DNA from: JBFELU01 sp041572755
Lineage (GTDB): Bacteria > Actinomycetota > Acidimicrobiia > Spongiisociales > UBA11373
Assembly (NCBI GenBank): GCA_041572755.1
Contig: JBFFRY010000013.1
Location: 1-64,000, forward strand
DNA length: 64,000 nt
Reading direction: 5' to 3'
Shown here: in pieces, positions 7,607-14,708 of the stretch
How the letters are laid out: each line of letters begins with the position of its first letter
Numbering within the stretch: the first letter of the stretch is position 1
Made by a program: the position numbers and the translations under genes
Notes under the pieces: model-generated
The model's input: the letters and a program-made list of their open reading frames with translations, nothing else
Database searches by the model: none
Told to the model about the DNA's origin: nothing

Positions 7607-8062
7607 TTGGACTCTTACGATTGGGTGCTGTTCATCCACCTGCTGGCGTCGGCTGCCTGGCTGGGCGGTCTCCTCTACTCGAACGTGTTGATGTTCGTGA
7701 TCTCGCGAAGCGGCGATCCGGGCGTGATCCTCGACTCCGCTTTGCGGGTGGGGAAGGTCAACCGGCTCCTCCTCCCGCCGGCTGGGCTGGTAACCGTCGG
7801 GGCCGGCGCGTACCTGGCCGGTGACCGGTGGGAGTTCTCGCAGGAGTGGGTGGTCATCTCGCTGGTCCTCTCCCTGTTGGTCATCGCCACGGCCATCTTC
7901 TTCTTTGTTCCCGAGCTCAGGAGCATTGAGCGGGTAGTGGCCGCCGACGGTCCAGGTTCGGCGATCGCTGCTCGCCTGCGGCGGATCGGGATGCTGGCTC
8001 GCCTGGTCACCGTTGTGCTCATCGTTGTTCTGCTGCTGATGGTGTGGAAGCCGGGCCTCTGA
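7607..8062 (+). CDS. Four-helix membrane protein, CopD/DUF2269-like
   Basis: The 151-residue protein has four predicted membrane helices. The first carries FIHLLASAAWLGGLLYSN, the His and Trp-Leu-Gly-Gly pattern found in the CopD/DUF2269 group of small membrane proteins. These have been linked to metal or haem handling, but the role of most is unproven. The start is a TTG at 7607 with GGAGG five bases upstream; the long frame starting at 7355 runs through non-coding DNA. A TAGGCT box about 25 bases upstream is a candidate -10. The gene is divergent from the lipoprotein operon. Its function is inferred only from the family pattern. Confidence 0.75.
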   Translation: MDSYDWVLFIHLLASAAWLGGLLYSNVLMFVISRSGDPGVILDSALRVGKVNRLLLPPAGLVTVGAGAYLAGDRWEFSQEWVVISLVLSLLVIATAIFFFVPELRSIERVVAADGPGSAIAARLRRIGMLARLVTVVLIVVLLLMVWKPGL

Positions 8063-8235
8063 TCCGTTCGGTTCACGCAGCGCGAGTCGCCGCGGCCGCA
8101 CGACCGAACGAAATACTTGTCACTCGCACGGTCCATGACCTGGTCGCCGGCGCGAGGTTCAACTTCACCTCGCAGGGGTTCACCGAACCACCAGCCATCG
8201 AAGGCACCCACGAGATCTTCATGGTCAAGCCGTGA
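8063..8235 (+). pseudogene. Relic of a class III nucleotidyl cyclase domain
   Basis: This frame reads SVHAARVAAAARPNEILVTR and later TVHDLVAG, a close match to the end of adenylate/guanylate cyclase catalytic domains (family pattern VhxAARvaalagpgEvlvS). Only the last 55 residues or so remain. The substrate- and metal-binding parts of the domain and any N-terminal sensor are missing, because the preceding DNA encodes the four-helix membrane protein. It ends with a normal TGA after IFMVKP. It is best read as the surviving tail of a deleted cyclase gene, and is probably not expressed as a functional protein. Confidence 0.75.
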
Positions 8236-8301
8236 GCACGAGCCAGATCAGATCACCCACGAATCCGCCATCGTGGCAAGACGCTTCGGGACCGCGTTCG
8301 G

Positions 8302-8952
8302 TCAACCGATGAACGACGCCGGGTCATTGAAATAGCCGGCCACTCGTTCGTAGAAGTGACCGGCGTGGAGGCCGTCCCCGAGTGCATGGTGGATCTGCAG
8401 ATTGAGCGGCATCGTGTGCCGTTCCCCGCTGCGCCGACACCGGCCCCATGCGAATCGGGGGATCGCGTCATCGGGATCCCCGGTCATCGGATGCTCGAAA
8501 CTGGTGAACGCCACCCAGGGGATGGCCGTCATGAAGAGAAGGTCATCCCGGCCGGGAGGATCCTCGAGGGATGGCTCTTCCTGCACGCGGGCGGTGACCC
8601 GTGCCACCTCGGCCGTGAACACCTCGAAGTCGGGGTTGAACTCGAAGAACGCGAATGTGAACAGGTCATCTCCGGCCATGACCGTGGAGGCCGGGTGAAC
8701 CACGTCATGCTCCACCACCCGGTCGCCTCGGATTCGCAGCCGGAGCTCAGGGACATCATTGGCGGCTCGAGCCACCACGTAGATGATCAGCGTGTTCAGG
8801 GAGACGTCGCGGCGCTGCACCTCGGGCACCACCGCCGTCATGTCCACCTCGGCGCAGATACTGAAATGCGGCTGCCGGAAGGTACGGAAGATCTCGAAGT
8901 GCTCCCGGCGAGCCCACGACTCGAGGTCGATCTCGCGCTCCTGCCCGGTCAT
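8302..8952 (-). CDS. CatA-like O-acetyltransferase family protein
   Basis: The 216-residue protein matches the chloramphenicol O-acetyltransferase fold along its length. The catalytic motif near the C-terminus reads QIHHALGDGLHAGHFY (family: HHAxxDG), which supplies the general-base histidine. The N-terminal part carries FRQPHFSICAEVDMT, like the family's substrate-binding strands. Enzymes of this group transfer acetyl from acetyl-CoA to hydroxyls and work as trimers in the cytosol. The ATG at 8952 has TTGGAGG about 8 bases upstream, so the 12 extra residues of the longer frame are unlikely. Many distant relatives do not act on chloramphenicol, so resistance should not be assumed. Confidence 0.85.
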   Translation of the reverse strand: MTGQEREIDLESWARREHFEIFRTFRQPHFSICAEVDMTAVVPEVQRRDVSLNTLIIYVVARAANDVPELRLRIRGDRVVEHDVVHPASTVMAGDDLFTFAFFEFNPDFEVFTAEVARVTARVQEEPSLEDPPGRDDLLFMTAIPWVAFTSFEHPMTGDPDDAIPRFAWGRCRRSGERHTMPLNLQIHHALGDGLHAGHFYERVAGYFNDPASFIG

Positions 8953-9082
8953 GATCCGACCTCCAAGTGACGCACTGTCAGCATGCACCTGTTCGTCGTT
9001 TCAGGCAAGGTCTCGGACGGCGGTGAGCCGTGGCGAGATCTCCACGGGCCGCAAGGGTGCCCCTCTGCCGCTTGCGCAGGCG

Positions 9083-10186
9083 TCACTCTGGCCAGACCGT
9101 CGAGGCCGGCAAGGGGGCTCCCGGCGTCAGCGCCGCTGCGGCCAGGACGATGAGCGGCCGGACGATGCCCCGCTGCGCCGTCGGGTCGATCGCCTGGAGT
9201 GTCGCCCCTATCGCCTTGCAGGTTGCTTCGTCGGCGTCGGAACCCGGAACGTCGCAAGCCAGCCGAGCGAGTTCGACGGCCTCGATCACGTCCAGGCGGG
9301 CAAAGGCGCGAACAACGGCCCGGTTCAGGTGGGAATGCAGCCTCAGCAGTGTCGGCGACACCCGTACGGAAGGTGACGGGGGGCTGAGATCCAGCGGTTC
9401 CTCACCGCGGAGAAGCCGCTGCACGTTCCCTCCGATGACCGCCCCGAGGAGCGGGCCCGCGTATCCGGCGGCAACGGCGGCCCGGAGCGTCAGCACACAA
9501 GCCAGTTCGGGATGGCTGTAGGGGGTGTCCGAGGCGTGCAGGATCCGACCGGGCGGCGCCCAGCTGAAGAGGGCGAGGAGATCTGTGATGTCCCACCATG
9601 AAGTGTCGAAGTACAGACCGGCGACGCTGCCCGCCTCCCGGCCCAGCCACGCCAGGTCGCTGATGGCCGCATGAGCGAGAACGAGGCGCAGACCCGGCAT
9701 CTCGAGGCACCGGGCGACCGCGTCCCTGCCCAGAGAGGGGACCCCGCGCCCGGCGTGGATCAGCACCGGCACGGTTCTCTCGGCTGCGATCCTCAGGATG
9801 GCCTCCAGCTCGGGGTCGCCCAGCGCGAACCGGTCGGCTCGGGGATGCAACTTGATTCCCCGATGGCCCCGGGCAAGCGACCTCTCGATCTCGGCCAAGG
9901 CTCCGGCGCCCTCGTGGGGATCGACCCGGAGGAACGGGGTCAGCAGGCCTCCCGATTCCTCTGCCTCGTCGAGGACGCGGTCATTGGCCTGGCGGTACCC
10001 GCTCGGATCCATGCTTGTGGTCACGACCGCACCCGAGTGGCCCGCGGCGCGCAGCTTCTCGATCAGGCGCTCGGCGGTGCCGGTCACCCCGTCGGGATCG
10101 TTCCACCCGGTGTGGGTGTGGGCATCCCAGAGCTGAGCGCCCTCCGGCAGGTCCCCGACGGCGGCATCGAACCAGGGTCGGATCAG
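9083..10186 (-). CDS. Amidohydrolase-family metal enzyme with a damaged start
   Basis: This is a TIM-barrel metal-dependent hydrolase of the amidohydrolase_2 type. A DAHTHTG metal-binding motif lies upstream of the first GTG, at about 10112-10132. KLHPRADRF, LIHAGRG, LAHAAISD and HASDTPY follow as the later metal and active-site strands. Coding clearly extends to at least 10,180, yet no ATG, GTG or TTG exists there. An ATG at 10,234 with a purine-rich upstream box is in frame, but codon 9 is TAG (10,208-10,210). Either an amber mutation interrupts the gene or translation starts at a rare codon such as the CTG used here. Starting at the GTG at 10,087 would delete the HxH motif. The substrate is unknown. 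Confidence 0.75.
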   Translation of the reverse strand: MIRPWFDAAVGDLPEGAQLWDAHTHTGWNDPDGVTGTAERLIEKLRAAGHSGAVVTTSMDPSGYRQANDRVLDEAEESGGLLTPFLRVDPHEGAGALAEIERSLARGHRGIKLHPRADRFALGDPELEAILRIAAERTVPVLIHAGRGVPSLGRDAVARCLEMPGLRLVLAHAAISDLAWLGREAGSVAGLYFDTSWWDITDLLALFSWAPPGRILHASDTPYSHPELACVLTLRAAVAAGYAGPLLGAVIGGNVQRLLRGEEPLDLSPPSPSVRVSPTLLRLHSHLNRAVVRAFARLDVIEAVELARLACDVPGSDADEATCKAIGATLQAIDPTAQRGIVRPLIVLAAAALTPGAPLPASTVWPE

Positions 10187-10416
10187 GCTTGCGATGCTCT
10201 GCCACTCCTATCCGCGGAAGCTCACGGTCGCCATGAACACGAGTCCCCCCCGTGAGTCCACTCGAACCTACACGGTCGGGCGGCAATACCGAGCGGCCGC
10301 TCGGCGAACTGCTCCGATTGGGTGCACGAGGCAGTTCGTCGATCGGTTCGACGGCCTGTCGGCTCCCTCCGGATGTAGCGTCCCTGGTGTTGTCTCGCCT
10401 CAGGAGGGCTCTGGCA

Positions 10417-10704
10417 ATGCTGTTTCATGTGACGCACACCCACACCTGGGAGTCCTGTCCCTACCACGATCCCGAGAAGGCCAAGGCCACCTTTGGTGCC
10501 GCGCTCTCCGGTATCGCGGATACGGGAGCCAAGCTCGTCGGCGCGTGGGTTGACCCCCCCGCCCACAAGATGTTCTTCGTCATCGATGCCGAGACCGTTC
10601 AGCAGGTCGAGGCGGCGATGGCCCCCATCATCGACATCGGGCTTGCGGAGACCCGGCCCGTCTCCGATGCAGCGGACGTCGTGGGACGGCGCGCCGCCGA
10701 GTAG
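10417..10704 (+). CDS. Small protein of the DUF3303-like ferredoxin fold (95 aa)
   Basis: The protein starts MLFHVTHTHTWESCPYH and has an alternating strand-helix pattern that fits a small dimeric alpha-beta barrel. Similar short proteins carry DUF3303 or related labels, and their biochemical role is unknown. The motif HTHTWESC at residues 7-14 has clustered His and Cys that could bind metal or a cofactor. AGGAGG precedes the ATG by about 10 bases, which fixes the start; the longer frame from 10,252 is not supported. A strong hairpin separates it from the convergent monooxygenase-like gene. Confidence 0.75.
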   Translation: MLFHVTHTHTWESCPYHDPEKAKATFGAALSGIADTGAKLVGAWVDPPAHKMFFVIDAETVQQVEAAMAPIIDIGLAETRPVSDAADVVGRRAAE

Positions 10705-10772
10705 GCCGCGGCGCGCCGGCGTCCAGACCCGGGGGTCTTGGATGGAATCCCTTTCACGAACCTGACGAAGAC

Positions 10773-10802
10773 GAGGGTGCCGCCCACGGGGACGGCACCC
10801 TC
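10773..10802. terminator. Bidirectional terminator hairpin
   Basis: GAGGGTGCCG and CGGCACCCTC form a perfect 10-bp stem around a 10-base loop. It lies between two convergent genes (stops at 10704 and 10818) and can serve both, although neither side has a strong T-run. Confidence 0.75.
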
Positions 10803-10817
10803 ATCAGCCGCGGGGCG

Positions 10818-11177
10818 TCAGCGTGAGAAGCCGTTGAAATACGGGTAGGTGACGGCACCGAAACTCGCAAGGACCTCGGCTGCGGCGGCGTCGGGGTTGC
10901 CGAACGCCTCGAAACGGGTGATGTCGGCGGTTTCGAGGAGATCACCGATGCGGCCCTGAACCCGGGGTCCGCCGGCATGAGCGACGAGCCCGGCAGAGTC
11001 ATTGAAGGCCTCGTGCAGGTAGCACTTCGTGCCATCTTCACTGAGGTACCACTGGTAGCTGATCGTGCCCGGCTCCTCGGCCTGGCACTGCTCGACGAAC
11101 CAGTTGGCGACCTCCTTGAATTCTTCGAGTTTGCCGGGCTTGACCGACAACTCGACGAGATACTGGATTGAATCCAA
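10818..11177 (-). CDS. Antibiotic biosynthesis monooxygenase (ABM) domain protein
   Basis: The 119-residue protein has the small ferredoxin-like fold of the ABM/quinol monooxygenase family. It shows the N-terminal strand SIQYLVELSVKPGKLEEF, the central SYQWYLSEDGTKCYLHEAF and a helical end. Members oxidise quinols or anthrone-like compounds without a cofactor, or degrade haem. The start is a TTG at 11177 with GGAGGAGAAG about 8 bases upstream, at the exact beginning of the fold. It diverges from the decarboxylase gene to its right. Confidence 0.85.
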   Translation of the reverse strand: MDSIQYLVELSVKPGKLEEFKEVANWFVEQCQAEEPGTISYQWYLSEDGTKCYLHEAFNDSAGLVAHAGGPRVQGRIGDLLETADITRFEAFGNPDAAAAEVLASFGAVTYPYFNGFSR

Positions 11178-11352
11178 CGTTACTTCTCCTCCCCCCACGG
11201 CGATGTGGGGTCGACACGCCCCAGAAGTCTGGGCGACCCACTCCGTCTGAATGGGTCTGAGTTCCCAACAACGAGGCGGATGGTGGGATTCCCCGAGCTG
11301 CCGAGGACCCCCTCGGCTCCGGTGGGTCGCCAAACCGACGGGGCCCGGCCCC

Positions 11353-11358
11353 TAATGT
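11353..11358 (+). promoter_or_regulatory. -10 box TAATGT of a leaderless start
   Basis: The box ends six bases before the ATG of the decarboxylase gene. No ribosome-binding site fits between them. Confidence 0.55.
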
Positions 11359-11364
11359 GCCGAC

Positions 11365-12723
11365 ATGCACGAGGAGGCATTGCGTCGAGCAGCCCAACTC
11401 GGAATCGAGTATCTCGGTTCGGTTGGTGACGCCGAGGTGTTTCCCGGTGAGGCCTTGAGTGGTGTGAAGGCTGCGCTCGACCTGCCGCTTCCCCGGGAGG
11501 GGGTCGATCCGGTGAAAGTCATCGAGGATCTGGCCCGCGGGGCGACTCCCGGTCTGGTCGGCTCCCAGGGCGGTCGGTATTTCGGGTTCGTCACCGGTGG
11601 CGCGGTCCCTGCTTCTGTGGCCGCCGATTGGCTGACCTCAGCGTGGGACCAGAACTCCTTCTCGTTCGTCTCATCCCCGTCGTCGTCGGTGATCGAGGAG
11701 GTGGCCTCCCGGTGGTTGCTCGAGATCCTCGACCTGCCTCGGCACTCGTCGGTGGCGTTCGTGACGGGATGTCAGATGGCCCACGTGACGGCGCTGGCCG
11801 CCGCCCGACAGCGGGTGCTGAGCGACGCCGGGTGGGATGTGGCATCGAGCGGGTTGTACGGATCGCCGCCGGTGCACGTGGTCGCGGGGGAGATGCGGCA
11901 TTCGACCGTCGACCGGGCGTTCCGGCTCCTGGGTATGGGCGATGCATCGATCATCCCGATCGACGCCGATGAATCCGGCCGGATGCGTGGCAGCGCTCTC
12001 GCCGACGCGCTCGCCGCCCTTTCGGGGCCGACGATCGTGGTGGCGCAGGCCGGGGAAGTGAACACCGGTTCCTTCGACCCACTCGACGAGATAGCCGATC
12101 TCGCCTCCCGGGCCGGGGCGTGGCTCCACGTTGACGGTGCCTTCGGCCTGTGGGCACGCGCAGAGCCGTCGCTGCGTCATCTGACCGACGGCGTCGATCG
12201 GGCCGACTCGTGGGCCTTCGACGCCCACAAGTGGCTCAACGTCCCTTACGACTCGGGTATCGCTGTCGTCGCCGACCCGGCGTCGCATGCCGCCGCCATG
12301 ATCTACACCGGGGCCTACCTCACCCCATCCAAGGATCGCCGGGACGCAATGGACTGGACGCCGGAAGCCTCCCGCCGGGCCCGAGGGATCCCGATCTACG
12401 CTGCGCTGCGGTCGCTGGGTCGAGACGGCGTCGCCGATCTGGTCGCTCGCTGCTGCAGCCACGCTCGGGCCATGGCGGCGGGACTCTCGGATCTGGGCCT
12501 CGAAGTCATCAACGACGTCGTTCTCAACCAGGTCCTCGTTCGTGCCGGTGACGACGATGACACGAACCGCATCCTGGCCCATGTGCAGGAGGGTGGCACG
12601 GCCTGGATGAGCGGGACCTCGTGGGACGGCCACAGGGCGATACGAATCTCCGTTTCCGGGTGGATGACGACCGCAGACGACGTCACCCGGACCCTCTCGG
12701 CCTTTGAAGCCGCCATCGGCTGA
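11365..12723 (+). CDS. PLP-dependent group II decarboxylase
   Basis: This is a pyridoxal-phosphate enzyme of the aromatic-L-amino-acid/glutamate decarboxylase group. The PLP lysine is in FDAHKWLNVPYDSG near residue 285, and the cofactor aspartate is in LHVDGAFG near 256. The GSQGGRYFGFVTG stretch near 66 and TGCQMAHVTAL near 135 are usual for the family. At 452 residues the length is normal. Homologues remove the carboxyl group from aromatic amino acids, or less often act as aldehyde synthases. The exact substrate cannot be read from the sequence. The gene appears to start leaderless at the ATG. It is not in an operon: both neighbours face the other way. Confidence 0.88.
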   Translation: MHEEALRRAAQLGIEYLGSVGDAEVFPGEALSGVKAALDLPLPREGVDPVKVIEDLARGATPGLVGSQGGRYFGFVTGGAVPASVAADWLTSAWDQNSFSFVSSPSSSVIEEVASRWLLEILDLPRHSSVAFVTGCQMAHVTALAAARQRVLSDAGWDVASSGLYGSPPVHVVAGEMRHSTVDRAFRLLGMGDASIIPIDADESGRMRGSALADALAALSGPTIVVAQAGEVNTGSFDPLDEIADLASRAGAWLHVDGAFGLWARAEPSLRHLTDGVDRADSWAFDAHKWLNVPYDSGIAVVADPASHAAAMIYTGAYLTPSKDRRDAMDWTPEASRRARGIPIYAALRSLGRDGVADLVARCCSHARAMAAGLSDLGLEVINDVVLNQVLVRAGDDDDTNRILAHVQEGGTAWMSGTSWDGHRAIRISVSGWMTTADDVTRTLSAFEAAIG

Positions 12724-12813
12724 CGGTCTCGCATCGCACCGGGCGTCAAGCCATCATCCGCTCCCGGCAGCGCCCGGGCGCCTCGTGGCCCTCGTGACCT
12801 GCCCCTCGGATGG

Positions 12814-14034
12814 CTAGGGGCCGCTGATGACGGTCGCCAGCAGGTTGTCCGCCGTGAATTCGATGGTGAGACGGTCGTTGACCATGAAGGTGACGCAGGT
12901 GTCGGCCTCCTCCAGGTAGATCATCGCCGTGATGTAGCCGAAGCTCAGGCCACTGTGGCCGTAGTGGCCGTTGTCGGCGAGCACCGGGAGAGAGAAGCGC
13001 CCGAGACCCAGGCCGTACTCGGCGACGAGAGGCTCATCGGGATCAACTGCGGCCCTGAATGCAGTCATCTGGGAGAGGGAGTCCTCGGAAAGCACCGACC
13101 GCTCCCGGAAGACGGCGTTGCACCAGTCGGCCAGATCCAGGGCACTGAGGTGAAGGCCCCCCGGCTTCAGCGAATACTGGGCGTCCGTCCGGCCGGTGAC
13201 GTCCTCGAGAACTCCGTCGCCGTCGGTGTCGTACCACTCGTGAGCGATCTCGATCCCGGGCGGAACCGGGCCTTCGCCGGCGATCCAGGCGTCGGTGATC
13301 CCGGCAGGCTCGAGGAGGTACTCCCGCACCCCTGCAGCCCAGGAGCGGCCGGTCGTCTCCTCGATCACGTGGCGTGCCAGACGGAACCCGGTCGTGGAAT
13401 ACTGCCACCCCTCACCGGGAGGGAACTCCGGCTCCCCCACCAGTTCGGTGAGCATGGCGTCGATGGTCCACACCCTGTCCCAATCGACCTGATCCCACGG
13501 CGCCCGGAACAGGGAGTCGGGGTGCTGCACCCAGTTGGCGACCCCGCTCGTGCTCGACAGCAGGTGCCGCAGGGTGATGTCGGGATGGAGGTTCGGATGA
13601 CCCGACACCCATTCACTCAGGAGGGCGTCGAGATCGAGAAGGCCGAGTTCCTGCAGACGCAGGGCGAGAGCGGCGGTGAAGTGCTTGTCGATGCTGCCGA
13701 CCTCGAAGAGCATGCCCGGCTTCATGGCCACGTCGCCGTCACCACCACGGATCGAATCTCCGGCCGCACCGGTCCACGGTGCAAAGCCGGGCGCGATCAC
13801 CGCTGCGGTCACGCCGAAACCCCCGCCCTCTTCCACGCCGGTCGACAGCACCGCATCCAAGGCCGCGCCGAACGGCAAGGGTGGCAGCCCGATCGTCTCG
13901 ACGGTGGAGCTGGAGGCCGCCGCGGCGGCGGTTGTCGATGCCCGGGCCTGGGAAGTGGTGCCCCCATCAGGCGTGTCGGAGCACGCCGAACCCAGCAACG
14001 CCACGATGAGCAAGACCTGGAGAACGCGTCGCAC
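12814..14034 (-). CDS. Beta-lactamase-fold serine hydrolase lipoprotein
   Basis: This is a class C beta-lactamase/penicillin-binding-type hydrolase (PF00144) exported as a lipoprotein. The signal peptide ends in LGSAC (about 14-18), followed by a Thr/Ala/Ser linker. The catalytic SxxK motif is SIDK near residue 118, the second motif is YST near 220, and the third is HSG in YGHSGLSFGY near 365. All active-site motifs are therefore present. Such proteins act as esterases, D-aminopeptidases or carboxypeptidases as often as true beta-lactamases. An aspartate-rich loop (YDTDGDGVLED) resembles a calcium-binding insertion. The GTG at 14034 starts the signal peptide and has GGGGG upstream. Confidence 0.87.
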   Translation of the reverse strand: MRRVLQVLLIVALLGSACSDTPDGGTTSQARASTTAAAAASSSTVETIGLPPLPFGAALDAVLSTGVEEGGGFGVTAAVIAPGFAPWTGAAGDSIRGGDGDVAMKPGMLFEVGSIDKHFTAALALRLQELGLLDLDALLSEWVSGHPNLHPDITLRHLLSSTSGVANWVQHPDSLFRAPWDQVDWDRVWTIDAMLTELVGEPEFPPGEGWQYSTTGFRLARHVIEETTGRSWAAGVREYLLEPAGITDAWIAGEGPVPPGIEIAHEWYDTDGDGVLEDVTGRTDAQYSLKPGGLHLSALDLADWCNAVFRERSVLSEDSLSQMTAFRAAVDPDEPLVAEYGLGLGRFSLPVLADNGHYGHSGLSFGYITAMIYLEEADTCVTFMVNDRLTIEFTADNLLATVISGP

Positions 14035-14215
14035 ATGAACCCCCTGTTTCTGGGTCCACCGTCGCCGGTCGGAGAGGTCCTTGGTAGGGCCGATCGGCCC
14101 CATGGAACGGCACGAGACGCCAAGCCCCCGGCCCGCGGTAGACGAGCAGGCTGTCGCACCCTCAGGAGGTGTGACCGAACTGCGACCCCACAGCCGGTGC
14201 CCTCCCGGTCGGCCG

Positions 14216-14662
14216 TTAGAACCCGACCCCCGCCGCCGCCCAGCCGACCGCCAACCCGTAGAGCCCGGCCACCGCGTCGTCTGCAGTCACGCCGACGCTT
14301 CCGGGCACCCGCTCCGCCCGTCTCACCCCGGGCAGCACCTTGAAGATGTCGGCGGCTCTGGCGACCAGCACGGCGACCAGCCACGGCCAGCCCCCCAGCC
14401 CGACGACGGCGATCAGGGTCCCGGCGGTCTCGTCGATGCACACCCAACCGGGATCACCCTCGGCGAACGGTGCCGCCGCCCACAGCGACATCCCGATCGC
14501 CACGGCGGCCGCGATGAGATCGAGCCACCACGGGGCGCCGAGCAGTGCCCACCCGATCGCCGCGCCCAGGGCGGCACCGAAGGTCCCGGCGCCGGCGTCG
14601 CTCCTCCACAGGCGCCGGGGCACGAATCCCAGCCCCAACGAGGATGCCACCAGCCGCCGCAC
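14216..14662 (-). CDS. pgpA: Phosphatidylglycerophosphatase A
   Basis: PgpA removes the phosphate from phosphatidylglycerophosphate, the last step in making phosphatidylglycerol, at the cytoplasmic membrane. The family signature is clear: DPGWVCIDETAGTLIA near residues 70-85 and GVTADDAVAGLYG near 124-136, both with the acidic residues that bind magnesium. Three or four hydrophobic segments are predicted. The 148-residue length is typical. The start is a GTG at 14662. The gene is divergent from the S9 peptidase with 46 bases between them. Confidence 0.9.
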   Translation of the reverse strand: MRRLVASSLGLGFVPRRLWRSDAGAGTFGAALGAAIGWALLGAPWWLDLIAAAVAIGMSLWAAAPFAEGDPGWVCIDETAGTLIAVVGLGGWPWLVAVLVARAADIFKVLPGVRRAERVPGSVGVTADDAVAGLYGLAVGWAAAGVGF

Positions 14663-14694
14663 CCTCGCAGGGTAACGGCGGGCGCGGCCCTGGC

Positions 14695-14700
14695 TAGGCT
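14695..14700 (+). promoter_or_regulatory. -10 box TAGGCT of a leaderless start
   Basis: The box lies eight bases before the ATG of the S9 peptidase gene, with no ribosome-binding site between. Confidence 0.55.
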
Positions 14701-14708
14701 CCGCGCCG

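Noticed and set aside
12770..12781. Palindrome GCGCCCGGGCGC between convergent genes as a terminator
   Set aside because: It has no loop, so it cannot form a proper hairpin, and such GC palindromes are common in this composition.
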